Assembly (NCBI GenBank): GCA_963844405.1 | Contig: CAWJNZ010000008.1 | Location: 328,015-392,014, forward strand | DNA from: DASSUW01 sp963844405 | GTDB taxonomy: Bacteria; Actinomycetota; Thermoleophilia; Solirubrobacterales; Solirubrobacteraceae | Reading direction: 5' to 3' | DNA length: 64,000 nucleotides | Shown: positions 1 to 9,403 of the stretch, in pieces | How the letters are laid out: the number at the start of each line of letters is the position of its first letter | How positions within the stretch are numbered: the stretch's first letter is position 1 | Program-made: the position numbers and the translations under genes | Notes under the pieces: model-generated | Databases searched by the model: none | Seen by the model: the letters and a program-made list of their open reading frames with translations, nothing else | What the model was told of the DNA's origin: nothing

Positions 1-14
1 CTGCCGACGAAGGC

Positions 15-1164
15 CTATGCCGCACAGCAGCAATGGCGGTCAACGGACGTCGCCGGCGACGTCCCAACAGAGCACTCCGGGTCATGCACTCGAAGAGAGT
101 CGGCTCCTATGTCAAGCAGGGCGCCGAAGGCGCGCTGGTCACCTCCAACGGCGGCCGCGTCTTCGCGGGCGTGGATGCTGGTGAAGAGCCGGTAGACGAG
201 GCGGGCGAGGTGGCGCTTGAGCGCGCGCAGGCCCTCCTTCGGGCTCTTGCCGTTGGCGAGGTAGCGAGCGAGGTACTCGCGCGCGGGCGCGTGGATGCTG
301 GCCTGGGTGAGCGCGATCACGTGCAGGGCGCCGTTGAGCTGGCAGTTGCCGGCGCGGTTGAGCCGGTGGCGCTGCTGGCGTCCAGAGGAGGCGTCCAGCG
401 GGGCGACGCCGGCGTAGCTGGCCAGCTTGGCGTCGGTGGGGCGACGACGATCAGACGGGCGGCGGTGATCACGCCGCAGCCGGGGATCGCCAGCAGCATC
501 GCGTGATGGCGCCTGACCAACGGGGCGAGCTCGCGCCGAAGCTCGGCGATCTGCGGGTTGAGCTGCCCCAGCCGCTCGACCAGCCGCCGGCCGATCGGAC
601 CAGCGCGCTCTGCTCGAGCCCGCCAAGCCGGCGATCGAGCCGGGCGAGCGCGTTGGCGTTGCCCAGGCCACGCCTGGGCGGCTGCAGCGCGGGATCGAGG
701 TCGTGCAGCAGCCAGCGCAGTCGGCACGCCACCCGCGTGCGCTCGGCGACCAGCTGGGCGCGGTGGTCGACCAGCCACGCGATCTCGCGCTCCGGGCCGG
801 CCAGGTAGGCAACCGGCAGATCGTCCTTGCGGATCGCCGCCCGCGCGACCGCGGTGGCATCGATCACATCCCACTTGCCCGGCCGGCGCGCGAGCGTGCG
901 CTCGCCCGCCATCAGCTTCGGATGCACCCGCATCACCCGCTCCCCCGCCCGCAGCAGAAAGCGCTCCAGCGCGCCGGACACGTTGCGGCAGTCCTCGATC
1001 GCCCACACCCGCTCCTCGCCGCGGCGGCGCGCCTGGTCAAGCAGCCGTCGATGCCCGTCCTCGCCGTCGTCGACCGTCACGTCCGCCAGCACGCGCCCGC
1101 TCGCCTGCTCGACGATCGCCGCGGTGTGCGTGAACTTGTGCGCGTCGATCCCCACTACGATCAC
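15..1164 (-). pseudogene. IS110-family transposase, frameshifted
   Basis: Transposase that moves an IS110/IS1111-type element using an N-terminal DEDD (RuvC-like) domain and a C-terminal serine-containing domain. The N-terminal part reads VVGIDAHKFTHTA with the first acidic residue, a central AIEDC and KWDVIDATAVARA with later acidic residues; the C-terminal part holds LLAIPGCGVITAA, SYAGVAPLDASSG and NCQLNGALHVIALTQ, typical of Transposase_20. I chose the GTG at 1164 because AAGGGGG lies 8 bases upstream; a longer upstream ATG lacks a ribosome site. Reading needs two frame changes, near 600 and within a C-run near 445, so it is either inactive or carries sequence errors. It lies at the edge of the window in a mobile element. 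No terminal inverted repeats are visible, as usual for IS110. Confidence 0.8.
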
Positions 1165-1634
1165 CGCTGATCCCCCTTCGCCGACGTTGGGCGGATCGCC
1201 AGTGGACAGCACTTCATGGGGGCCTCTAGCCAGGCTCCTACTAGGTCACGCTGGGATCCTCGGACGCGGCGGGCGACACGACCGCGTTGCGGTCAGCCAA
1301 CACCGGCGACATGCAAATGCCGGGTCAGCCCGCCGCGCCGAGCCTAACCCGGCCATCGAGCGGGACCACCCGCAACGACCCCTGGCACCTTCGCATGAAG
1401 TGCAAGTGCGTGCCGCTCTTGATGTTCGGTCTTTGTGCGACGCCTCCGCGGCGAGAACTGCGGACTGGGGGCAGCGCCGTGCCACGGATCAGCGCCAACT
1501 TCGTAACAACTTTGTGACTTCAGGCGTCGAGTCGGCGATTCCTGGGCGGGCGGCCTTTACGTTCCGTAGATACGTCAAGAAGTGCCCCGGCGGCGTTGGA
1601 GCGCCCCGGGGCCGGCACAGGAGAGTGGACTCCT
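1165..1634. other. Gene-free stretch beside the IS110 transposase
   Basis: About 470 bases upstream of the transposase with no reading frame I can support on either strand. It probably contains the outer end of the IS110 element, which cannot be placed because this family has little or no terminal inverted repeat. I see no tRNA, hairpin terminator or obvious promoter pair. Confidence 0.4.
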
Positions 1635-2215
1635 ATGCAGTCGCACCGTACCGCGGGCTCGCCGCCCGTGCAGTCGTCGCCGGCCGGTCCGTGGACCGGC
1701 AGGGTCCTCGGGCTTGGCGTCACCGATCTTCTGCGCGTCGAGCTCGAGCCGGTCCAGATTCCGTCGCTCGTCGAGCAGCTCGCCGTGAAGCGTGCGCCTC
1801 TACGAGGACGCGGTCGTCCGGGAGGAAGCGCGAGTGGGAGGCGATCCCGGAGTTCCAGCGGGAGATCCGGCCGGCGAGCGTCATCGAGGTGGCGAAGGAT
1901 CTCGACGCAAGTCGGTTCGACTCTGCGAGCGCTCGACGTCATCCGCGGCCAGCTGCGCGGACGGCGAGACGCCGAGCAGTCACGACGATCGTCGGGCCGT
2001 CGCGGATCGTCGCCGAGCTGGTGCGCGAGACCACGCGCCGCGCGGCCATGACGCTGAACGAGCTCTTGGAGCAGCCGCCTCGAGGCGATGCGGACGCGCG
2101 AGCGAGGCTTGTGCGAGTCGCCGCTGGCGGCCGGGCGTGGGTGGAGACGTACGTCGAGTGCGAGGCGATCGAGTGGTCCAAGTTCGAGATCGATCCGATG
2201 CCGACCGGCTCATAG
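1635..2215 (+). pseudogene. Hypothetical protein upstream of relaxase, frameshifted
   Basis: A probable gene of about 190 codons starting at ATG 1635 behind AGGAGAG. The first part reads VLGLGVTDLLRVELEPVQIPS, the middle contains REWEAIPEFQREIRPASVIE, and the last part contains SRIVAELVRETTRRAAMTLN and ends in a TAG at 2213-2215. These pieces sit in different frames, so at least two or three single-base changes are needed. No family is recognised; there is no membrane segment or metal motif. Position just upstream of a MobF relaxase suggests an accessory gene of the conjugative element, which is inference only. The fragments may alternatively be chance coding in GC-rich DNA, though the amino-acid composition of the pieces looks protein-like. 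Confidence 0.4.
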
Positions 2216-2320
2216 CTCCTGTGAGCGCGCGCCGCGCCGGCGTGAGCGAAAGATCACCGGTCGGCGGTGAGTTGTCCGACGAAGTCGATGGACCAACCGT
2301 GCGGCTCAGCGGCTTAGTCG

Positions 2321-5154
2321 GTGACGATGCTCTCGATCGGCAAGCTCGCGGCCGGCCAGGCCGACTACTACCTCGAGCAGGCGCAGGGGCGCGTGACGCG
2401 CGCTCGTGCGGTCGGCTCGGGCGTCGAGGACTACTACCTGGGCGGGCCGGAGGCGGCTGGCGAGTGGATCGGCGTCGGCGCGTGCGGCTGCTGGGTCTCG
2501 GCGGGACGGTCGGCGACGATGCGCTGCGGCGGGTGCTCGCCGGCGAGCATCCGGGGACGGGCGAGCTGCTCGGTCGGCAGCGCGCAGGCTCGGGTGCCGG
2601 GCTTCGATCTGACGTTCTCGGCGCCGAAGAGCGTGAGCGTGCTGTTCGGGGTCGGCGACGACCGGATGCGTGGTGCGATCCGGCGCGCGCACGACCTGCG
2701 CCGTCGCGGATGCGTTCGGCTATGTGGAGCGGCATGCCGCGGTGACGCGCCGCGGTGCCGGTGGCGTTCATGCCGTGCCCGGGCGCGGGCTGGTCGCGGC
2801 GGCGTTCCGGCATCGGACGTCGCGGGCCGGCGATCCGCAGCTGCACACGCACGTCCTGGTCGCCAACCTCACGCTCGGCGCCGATGGGCGCTGGTCGGCG
2901 CTCGACGGGCGGCGGCTGTATGCGCACGCCAAGACCGCCGGCTACCTGTACGAGGCTCGGCTGCGGGCCGAGCTGACGCGCGAGCTCGGGCTCGAGTGGG
3001 GTCCGGTTCGGAACGGGATCGCCGACGTCGCCGGAGTGCCGGCTCCGGTGCTGCGGGCGTTCAGTCGCCGGCGTGCGGAGATCGAGGCCGAGCTGAAGCG
3101 GCATGGGACGCGGTCCGCCGCGGCGGCGCAGGTCGCGGCGCTCGAGACTCGGCGGCGGAAGGACTACGGCGTCACGCCCGAGCAGCTCGTGCCCGAGTGG
3201 CGCGAGCGGGCGGCGGGTCTTGGCCTGACGCCCGAGCTGCGTCCGGTCGTTGGTCGGCCGCGCGCGAGCGCGGCGGCTGCATGTCGATGACGTGGAGCGC
3301 TTGGCGGCGCGGCTCGCGGCTCCGGACGGGCTCACGCATCGGCGCTCGACGTTCACTCGCCGCGACGTGATCCAGGCGCTGTGTGCGGAGCTGCCCGCCG
3401 GCGCTGACGTGACGGCGGCGGAGATCGAGGCGGTCGCGGATCGGTTCCTCGGCGTCGGAACGCGTGGTCGTGCTCGCGGTGGGGAGCGATCGGGTGTCCT
3501 GCGGCGGCGGGATGGGTCCGTGGTGCCGCTGGTGCGCGACGAGCGGGTGTACTCGACGCCCGAGCTGCTCGCGCTGGAGCGGCGGCTGCTGGACCAGGCC
3601 GTCGGGAGCCAGGATGCGGGGCTCGGCGTCGTGCGGTCGACGTGGGTCGAGCGGGCGATCGCGCGGCGGCCGACGATCGCGGGCGAGCAGGCCGAGATGG
3701 TGCGGCGGCTCACCGGCGACGGTGCGGGCGTCGCGGTCGTGGTCGGCCAGGCGGGGACCGGGAAGACGTTCGCGCTCGCGGCCGCGCGCGAGGCGTGGGA
3801 GGCGGGTGGGCATGTCGTCCTCGGCGCGGCGCTTGCTCGGCGGGCCGCCCAGGAGCTCGAGGAGGACGCCGGGATCCCGAGCACGAGCGTGGCCGCGTTG
3901 CTCGAGGAGGCTTCGGCGGCGGCCGTACACGCGCGCTGCCGCGGCGGGCGGTGGTCGTGGTCGATGAGGCGGGGATGGTCTCCACTCGGCAGCTGGCCGA
4001 GCTGGTCGACCATGCCGCTCGCCGGCGGGCGAAGCTGGTGCTGGTCGGCGATTACCGGCAGCTCTCCGAGATCGAGGCGGGTGGGGCGTTCCGGGCTCTG
4101 GCCGCGCGGCTGCCCGTGATCGAGCTGAAGGAGAACCGCCGGCAGGTGGATCGGTGGGAGCGTGATGCGCTCGAGCTGCTGCGCGATGGCGATGCGCGGA
4201 GTGGCGCTGCGGCGCGTACGAGGACCACGGGCGAGTGGTCACCGGGGAGAGCGCGGACGAGCTGCGGCGCCGGGTCGTGGCCGACTGGTGGGACGAGCGC
4301 GATCCGGATCGCGCGGTGATGATCGCCTTCCGGCGCGTGGATGTCGCGGACCTCAACGGTCGTGCTCGCGCGCTGATGCGGGCGGCCGGTGCGCTCGGCG
4401 AGCAGGAGCTGGCGCTGGCCGGCGGTGCGTTCGCCGTCGGTGATCGCGTGGTGCTGCGGCGGAACGACCGCCGGCTCGGCGTGGCCAACGGTGAGCGTGG
4501 CGTGGTCGCCGCCGTGGAGCCGAGCGGTCGGCAGCATGGAGGTCGAGCTCGGCGATCGTCGGGTGCGGCTGGACGCTGACTACCTCGAGCGGGACGGCCG
4601 TCATGGTCCGGCGCTCGCTCACGGCTACGCGATCACCGGGCACAGTGCGCAGGGGCTGACCTGCGACCGGACGTTCGTGCTCGTGACGAGCGAGGCCTCG
4701 CGCGAGTGGTGCTACACGGCGCTGAGCCGTGGCCGGCACGAGAACCGGCTCTATGCGGTCGCGCGGGAGCCCGACGACCGTGCGGAGTTCGCGCCGAGCG
4801 ACGTGGCGGCGGGATCCGGTCGCCGCCGCGTTCGGGCGCCGGTCGGCGCAGACCTTGGCGAGCGACGTTGCAGACCGCGCGAGCGTGCATGTCGGCGAGC
4901 TGGAGCTGGCCGACCGGGCGTACCACCGGGCGGTCGGTGTCCGCGCGCGGCTCGAGGGCCAGCGGCCGGCGGCACTCCGGGTCGGCGCGCGGGCCCGGCA
5001 CCAGGAGGCGCTCGACGCGGCGCGGACCGCCGAGGCGCGGGCGGCGAAGCGTGCCGCGGAGCTTCGTACGCGAGTGGCGGCACTGGCCGAGCGGCGCCCG
5101 GTGCGCGAGGCAAGGCGACAGCGCGAGCGGCCGCTCGCCGAAAGGCGTGCGTGA
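2321..5154 (+). pseudogene. MobF (TrwC/TraA-type) relaxase-helicase, frameshifted
   Basis: DNA-nicking relaxase fused to a helicase that starts and drives conjugative transfer. The start reads MLSIGKLAAGQADYYL, as in TrwC; the FDLTFSAPKSVSVLFG segment follows, then the histidine triad region HTHVLVANLTLGADGRWSAL. The helicase half shows Walker A GQAGTGKTFALA, Walker B VVVDEAGMVSTRQL, LVLVGDYRQLSEIEAGGAF and the late motif HGYAITGHSAQGLTCDRT. Total length of about 940 codons is normal for the family. Frame breaks occur near 2490-2700, 3280, 3940, 4200 and 4540, so the gene is decayed or badly read. GTG 2321 and ATG 2327 are both possible starts. The end of the reading frame overlaps the next ATG as TGATG. 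An oriT is expected nearby but could not be recognised. Confidence 0.8.
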
Positions 5155-5375
5155 TGTCGGACTCGACCGCTGAGAGGATCGCGATGACCCACCTGTCCGA
5201 GCCGCTGCTGACCGCCGACGAGGTTGCCGCCCTGCTGCGCGTTCCTCGCTCGACGGTCTACGAGCTCACGCGCAGCCGGCGCCTGCCCTTCGTGAAGGTC
5301 GGGCGCCGGACGCTGTTCGTGCGCGTCGACCTCGACGCGTGGGTCGTCGCGAACCGCGTCACGCCTCGGCAGTGA
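5154..5375 (+). CDS. Excisionase-like MerR/HTH_17 protein
   Basis: A 73-residue DNA-binding protein of the excisionase/HTH_17 kind that would help the neighbouring integrase cut the element out. It reads LLTADEVAALLRVPRSTVYEL then RRLPFVKVGRRTLFVRVDLD and WVVANR, the classic winged-helix layout of actinobacterial Xis proteins. The ATG at 5154 overlaps the relaxase stop (TGATG), suggesting translational coupling. Its last 17 bases overlap, tail to tail, the 3' end of the integrase on the other strand. Unlike its neighbours it reads cleanly. A transcriptional regulator role is possible, but the position next to int favours excisionase. Confidence 0.8.
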   Translation: MSDSTAERIAMTHLSEPLLTADEVAALLRVPRSTVYELTRSRRLPFVKVGRRTLFVRVDLDAWVVANRVTPRQ

Positions 5376-6498
5376 TGCGCGGCTCGACGGCGAAGGCGTC
5401 GGCGACGAGGGCGACCTCGTCGGGGCGCTCGACGTAGTGGAGGTAGCGCTGGGTCGTGGAGATCTGGGCGTGGCCCATCCACGCCTGGACCTTGAGGATG
5501 TCGGCCTTGGCGATCATGCGGGTGCCGAACGTGTGGCGGAGGTCGTGGAAGCGGAGCGGGCGGAGCGCGGCGCGCGCGAGTGCCGCCTTGTACCGGCGGG
5601 AAAGGGCCGAACCGTCGAGGTAGCCGCCGGCGACGCCCGGGAAGACGAGGTCGTCGTGGCCGGTCCAGTGCTCGCGGTCGGCGAGGCGGGCGAGGGCGGT
5701 GGCGACGTCGGGTGCCATCGGGATCGAGCGGACGTGGCCGCTCTTGGGTGACGTGAGGCGGCCGCCGGCGAAGGAGCCGCAGACGCGCACGCGCGAGGCG
5801 GTGAAGTCGATGTCGCGCCAGCGGAGGGCGATGAGCTCGCCTCGGCGCAGGCCGGTGAAGGCGGCGGTGAGGAAGATCGCCGCGTCCTGCTCGGACTCGG
5901 CCGCTCGGACGAGGGCCCAGATCTCCTCGGGCGAGAACACCTCGATGGTCGTCGTCTCGCGGAAGCGGGGCTTCTCGACGTCGGCCATCGGGTTGTAGCG
6001 GAGCTTGTGGACCCGGCGGGCTCGCTTGAGGACGCCGTTGAGGACCGTGAGGATCTTGGACTTCGAGCGGTTGCAGACCGTCAGCGTCGTCTTCCAGGCC
6101 TCGATGCGATCGGTCGTGAGGTCCTCGAGGCGCAAGCGAGCCGAACGCGGGCAGCAGGTGCGCCCGGATGATCGAGCGGTAGTCGACCACCGTGGACGGC
6201 TTGCGGTCGAGGTCGAACTCGACGTAGCGCAGGTACTCGTCGCAGGCGTCGGCGAACGTGACGCCGGTCCGGACCATGCCGGGCAGCGTTCCCGCGCGCG
6301 CCTGCGCGAGGACGTCGTCGAGCCAGACCTGCGCCGTGCGCTTCGTGTAGTAGCCGGCCGGTGGGCGGCCGCGGCCCGGTCCAGGCCGGGCCGATCGCGC
6401 GCTTGACCTGGCGCCCGTCCGGGAGGCGGTACTTCGCTCGCCACAGCGGGCCGGCGACGACCCTCGTAGCGGAAGACGTGTCCTGAGATCGGTGGCAT
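5359..6498 (-). pseudogene. Tyrosine site-specific integrase, frameshifted
   Basis: Phage-type integrase that inserted the left-hand element at tRNA-Lys. An arm-binding N-terminal part reads GPLWRAKYRLPDGRQVKRAIG; the SAM-like core-binding part reads GVTFADACDEYLRYVEFDLD and STVVDYRSIIRAHLLPAFG; the catalytic domain shows the tetrad: R in FTGLRRGELIALRW, then HDLRHTFGTRMI, then GHAQISTTQRYLHY with the tyrosine. The catalytic half is in one intact frame; three frame changes lie in the N-terminal third (near 6130, 6370 and 6460). ATG 6498 is the best start. The gene points away from the tRNA 3' end, 122 bases from it, the usual layout for tRNA-targeting integrases. Confidence 0.8.
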
Positions 6499-6518
6499 GG
6501 CCGATCTAGCGACGAGCC

Positions 6519-6550
6519 CCCGAAACTCGCCCCCGTTTCGGGACCTTTTT
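6519..6550 (+). terminator. Hairpin plus T-run between int and tRNA-Lys
   Basis: CCCGAAAC at 6519-6526 pairs with GTTTCGGG at 6535-6542 across an 8-base loop, followed by five T at 6546-6550 on the plus strand. It could end plus-strand readthrough toward the tRNA or be an arm site for the integrase; another CCCGAAAC-like half follows at about 6556. Function is inferred. Confidence 0.4.
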
Positions 6551-6588
6551 GGTACCCCGAAACCTCGCGGTTGCGCATCCGGAAACAC

Positions 6589-6614
6589 GAAAGGCCCGCG
6601 AATGCAGGCCTTTC
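6589..6614 (-). terminator. Terminator after tRNA-Lys
   Basis: GAAAGGCC (6589-6596) pairs perfectly with GGCCTTTC (6607-6614) with a 10-base loop, directly downstream of the tRNA 3' end on the minus strand. The T-rich tail is weak, but the placement fits a tRNA transcription terminator. Confidence 0.55.
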
Positions 6615-6619
6615 TTCAT

Positions 6620-6691
6620 GCCCCCGCCAGGAATCGAACCTGGAACCTTCGGATTAAGAGTCCGCTGCTCTGCCAGTTGAGCTACAGGGGC
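6620..6691 (-). tRNA. tRNA-Lys (CTT)
   Basis: Seventy-two bases fold as a full cloverleaf: acceptor GCCCCTG with CGGGGGC (one G-T pair), D stem GCTC/GAGC, anticodon loop CTCTTAA giving anticodon CTT for lysine AAG codons, and T arm CCAGG-TTCGATT-CCTGG. The outer anticodon-stem pair is a G-A mismatch, which is tolerated. CCA is not encoded. It serves as the integration site of the element to its left: the integrase and excisionase lie directly beyond its 3' end. The other copy of the core sequence is not within the window. A possible -10 (TAGAGT) precedes it by about 18 bases. Confidence 0.95.
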
Positions 6692-6732
6692 GCGTAGAGC
6701 GACGCATCACTCTAGCGAGGGATCGGGGGTGG

Positions 6733-7467
6733 CTAGTTCCCGTCGGTGCCGTTGCCGGAGCCGCCGGCCGGGGTCGGCGTTGCGGAGCCGACCGATTCCT
6801 GGATCTGCGCTTGGAGGGCCTGCTGCTTCGCCTGCTCGAGCTCGGACTTGAGCGTGTTGCGGTCGTCCTTGTCGGAGAGGGCGAGGGCTTCCTTGGTAGC
6901 GAGGTCGCCCTTGCGGGTCTGGCCGGCCTGGTACGCCAGGACCGCCAGGGTCGCGAAGGTGGAGTCCTTCGGCCGGACCTCGGTGATGATCTCCTGCGCC
7001 GCGACGGCCTTCTTCGGGTCGTTCAGCCCCGCGGGGCTGTAGGCCTGGACCATCAGCGTCGCCACGCGGTCGTCGGGCTTCGCCTTCGCCAGCTCGAGGT
7101 GCTTCTCCCAGGCGGCGCCGGCCGCGGTCAGTTGCGCGCGGCCCTCGGCGGTGAACGTGCCGGCGCTCTGGTCGAAGAAGTCGCCGGCGCTCGCGTACTG
7201 GTAGCGGGCGCGGGCGAGGTCGGCCCAGGCGGCCGCGTCGGTCGGGTTGGCCTCCGCCTCGCGCTGGGCCTGCCGGGCGCGGTCGCGGAAGCGGCTGTCG
7301 GTGCTCGAGAGGCTGCCGTCGCTCTGCGTGAGCGCGTCGACGAGGCCGCCGGAGACGTCGCCGCCGATGCCGAAGAGCACGAGACCGCCGCCCATGAGCA
7401 GCGCGAGGGTGAGGTACACGGCCTTGATGGTCGTGCGGCGGCCGGAGCCTCTGAGATCGAACAGCAT
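6733..7467 (-). CDS. Membrane-anchored TPR-like protein
   Basis: A 244-residue protein of unknown exact role. A cytoplasmic N-terminus (DLRGSGRRTTIK) leads into one hydrophobic segment at about residues 13-37 (AVYLTLALLMGGGLVLFGIG), then an extracytoplasmic domain with tetratricopeptide-like helices: ANPTDAAAWADLARARYQYA and later TFATLAVLAYQAGQ, and a Gly/Thr/Asn-rich tail. I start it at ATG 7467, which places the membrane anchor at the N-terminus. It follows tatC by 7 bases on the same strand, so it belongs to the tatA-tatC transcript; proteins of this kind often act as scaffolds for envelope assemblies. No enzyme motif is visible. Confidence 0.7.
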   Translation of the reverse strand: MLFDLRGSGRRTTIKAVYLTLALLMGGGLVLFGIGGDVSGGLVDALTQSDGSLSSTDSRFRDRARQAQREAEANPTDAAAWADLARARYQYASAGDFFDQSAGTFTAEGRAQLTAAGAAWEKHLELAKAKPDDRVATLMVQAYSPAGLNDPKKAVAAQEIITEVRPKDSTFATLAVLAYQAGQTRKGDLATKEALALSDKDDRNTLKSELEQAKQQALQAQIQESVGSATPTPAGGSGNGTDGN

Positions 7468-7474
7468 GGGTGGT

Positions 7475-8491
7475 TCAGTCTTCCGAGTCGGGGTCGTGCG
7501 GGCGGTCGCCGTCGTCGGTGGCGGCCTGCTCCGCCTTCTCCTGGCGGGCGGCCGCTCGCTCTGCGCGACGGTCGGCAAGTGCAGCCAGAAGGATAGAGCC
7601 TTCGAACAGGACTATGAGCGGGGCCATCATCAGGAGCATCGTCACGGGGTCCTGGCCCGGCAGGAGCATCGCGAGGATGGCGATGACGAGGATGGCGTAG
7701 CGGCGGTTCTTGCGCAGCTGCCGCGGCGTGACGATGCCGACGCGCGTGACGGCCAGGATGCCGATCGGGATCTGGAACAGGATCCCCATCACCATCAGGA
7801 CCATGATCGAGAACTTGTAGTAGTCCCGCGCCTGCAGGAGGATGTCGAAGTTGTCGTCGTTGAAGTTCTGCAGGAAGTCGATCGCGTTCGGCAGCACGAA
7901 GTAGTAGGCGAACACCACGCCGGCCGCGAACAGGAACGGCACGAGCGCCATCAACGGCATGGCGACCTGGCGCTCGCGCGGCGAGAAGGCGGGCAGGACG
8001 AACGCGTACGCCTGATAGAGGATCAGCGGCAGCGCGAGCAACATGGCCGCGTAGCCGACCACGCGGAAGGTGGCCGTGAACGGCTCGCCGACGCCGAGCG
8101 TGACCGGTCTTCGCCCGCTCGCCTCGGGCGCGGCCGCCGCGGCGGTGGCCGCCGACGTGGCGAGCTGCTCGAAGTGCTCCTGCGTGGCGGCGCTGAAGTC
8201 GTCCGAGCGAGCCAGCTCGCGGGAGATCGCCTCCTGCTGGAGGTAGTAGCGCTTCTCGGCCTGCTGGAACGCCGCCGTCCGCTCGAGCGGGTCCTCGCTG
8301 CCCTCCGTGAAGGCCGACTTCTCGAGCGGCCGGTCGATGATCTCCAGGACCGCGTCGTTCTGCCAGAAGCACACGGCGAACGCCGCCAGGAAGCCGACCA
8401 GGCAGATGATGAGCCGCTTGCGGAGCTCGTCGAGGTGCTCGACGAGGCTCAGGCGGTCGTCGTGCTGGATCGGCCGCAGTGCGGTGGCCAT
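7475..8491 (-). CDS. tatC: Sec-independent translocase TatC
   Basis: Core membrane receptor of the twin-arginine pathway, which binds RR signal peptides and exports folded proteins. It begins near LSLVEHLDELRKRLIICLVGFL, the conserved cytoplasmic HLxELRxR motif and first helix, and continues with FRVVGYAAMLLALPLILYQ, the conserved FSPRER loop, and LPNAIDFL. Six membrane segments can be counted. At 338 residues it is longer than usual: the first extracytoplasmic loop carries an extra stretch of about 80 residues rich in Ala, Gln and Glu (about residues 45-130). ATG 8491 is chosen because it directly precedes the conserved start. It lies 25 bases after tatA. The Rieske protein encoded at 12620-13306 has a twin-arginine leader and is a likely client. 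Confidence 0.93.
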   Translation of the reverse strand: MATALRPIQHDDRLSLVEHLDELRKRLIICLVGFLAAFAVCFWQNDAVLEIIDRPLEKSAFTEGSEDPLERTAAFQQAEKRYYLQQEAISRELARSDDFSAATQEHFEQLATSAATAAAAAPEASGRRPVTLGVGEPFTATFRVVGYAAMLLALPLILYQAYAFVLPAFSPRERQVAMPLMALVPFLFAAGVVFAYYFVLPNAIDFLQNFNDDNFDILLQARDYYKFSIMVLMVMGILFQIPIGILAVTRVGIVTPRQLRKNRRYAILVIAILAMLLPGQDPVTMLLMMAPLIVLFEGSILLAALADRRAERAAARQEKAEQAATDDGDRPHDPDSED

Positions 8492-8516
8492 GCCCGTCGC
8501 GGCCCCGGCCAGGTTC

Positions 8517-8810
<294 letters not shown>

Positions 8811-8929
8811 GGTGTTGATCCCTTCAGAGGGTTGGTGCGAAGGGTAGCGAGACGACCATTCGTCCAATCCTGGCGAATCGGGTCGTTTCGGGTCAAGTTC
8901 GCCGGAGGGACGCCGATCTTAGGGCCACG

Positions 8930-9352
8930 ATGAGCGAGCACACCAACAACGGCCAGTACGTGCGCCGCGTGGTGCTGCCCTCCGGCCGCGCGATCGAGGT
9001 CGTGTACTTCGAGACGCTGGCCGACGAGGCCGCCGCGGCGCTCCCGGCCGACGGCGCCCTGCGCGACCTCCACCTCTGCCCCTGCTGCGACCGCGACCTC
9101 GTGTACCCGGTCGAGTGGGAGGAGGTCTCCCCCACGCATTGGGAGGTGCTCCTGCGCTGCCCGAACTGCGAGTGGGGCGAGGTCGGCACGTTCGACCAGC
9201 CGACCGTCGATCGCTTCGACGAGCAGCTCGACATCGGCACCGAGATCCTCTTGGGAGACCTGAAGCGCCTCCAGCAGGCGAACATGGAGGAGGAGATCGA
9301 CCGCTTCGTGTCCGCGGTGAACGCGGACGCGATCCTCCCCGAGGATTTCTAG
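8930..9352 (+). CDS. Small zinc-ribbon protein, unknown function
   Basis: A 140-residue protein with two cysteine pairs, LCPCCDRD and RCPNCEWGE, about 35 residues apart (near residues 50 and 85), which probably bind one zinc. The rest is acidic: EVVYFETLADEAAAALPADG before the ribbon and LDIGTEILLGDLKRLQQANM after it, a likely helical tail. No DNA-binding or enzyme motif is recognised. It is transcribed away from tatA from a shared 119-base region and is alone on the plus strand. Similar short proteins occur in Actinobacteria, which I say from general resemblance, not a search. Confidence 0.75.
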   Translation: MSEHTNNGQYVRRVVLPSGRAIEVVYFETLADEAAAALPADGALRDLHLCPCCDRDLVYPVEWEEVSPTHWEVLLRCPNCEWGEVGTFDQPTVDRFDEQLDIGTEILLGDLKRLQQANMEEEIDRFVSAVNADAILPEDF

Positions 9353-9403
9353 TTACCGTCGCCCGGACGGCGACGTCCGATGCCGGCTGGATGCCGGCAG
9401 GGG

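Noticed and set aside
2216..2320. oriT of the conjugative element
   Set aside because: The gap before the relaxase is a usual place, but no inverted repeat with a nick-like site could be recognised.
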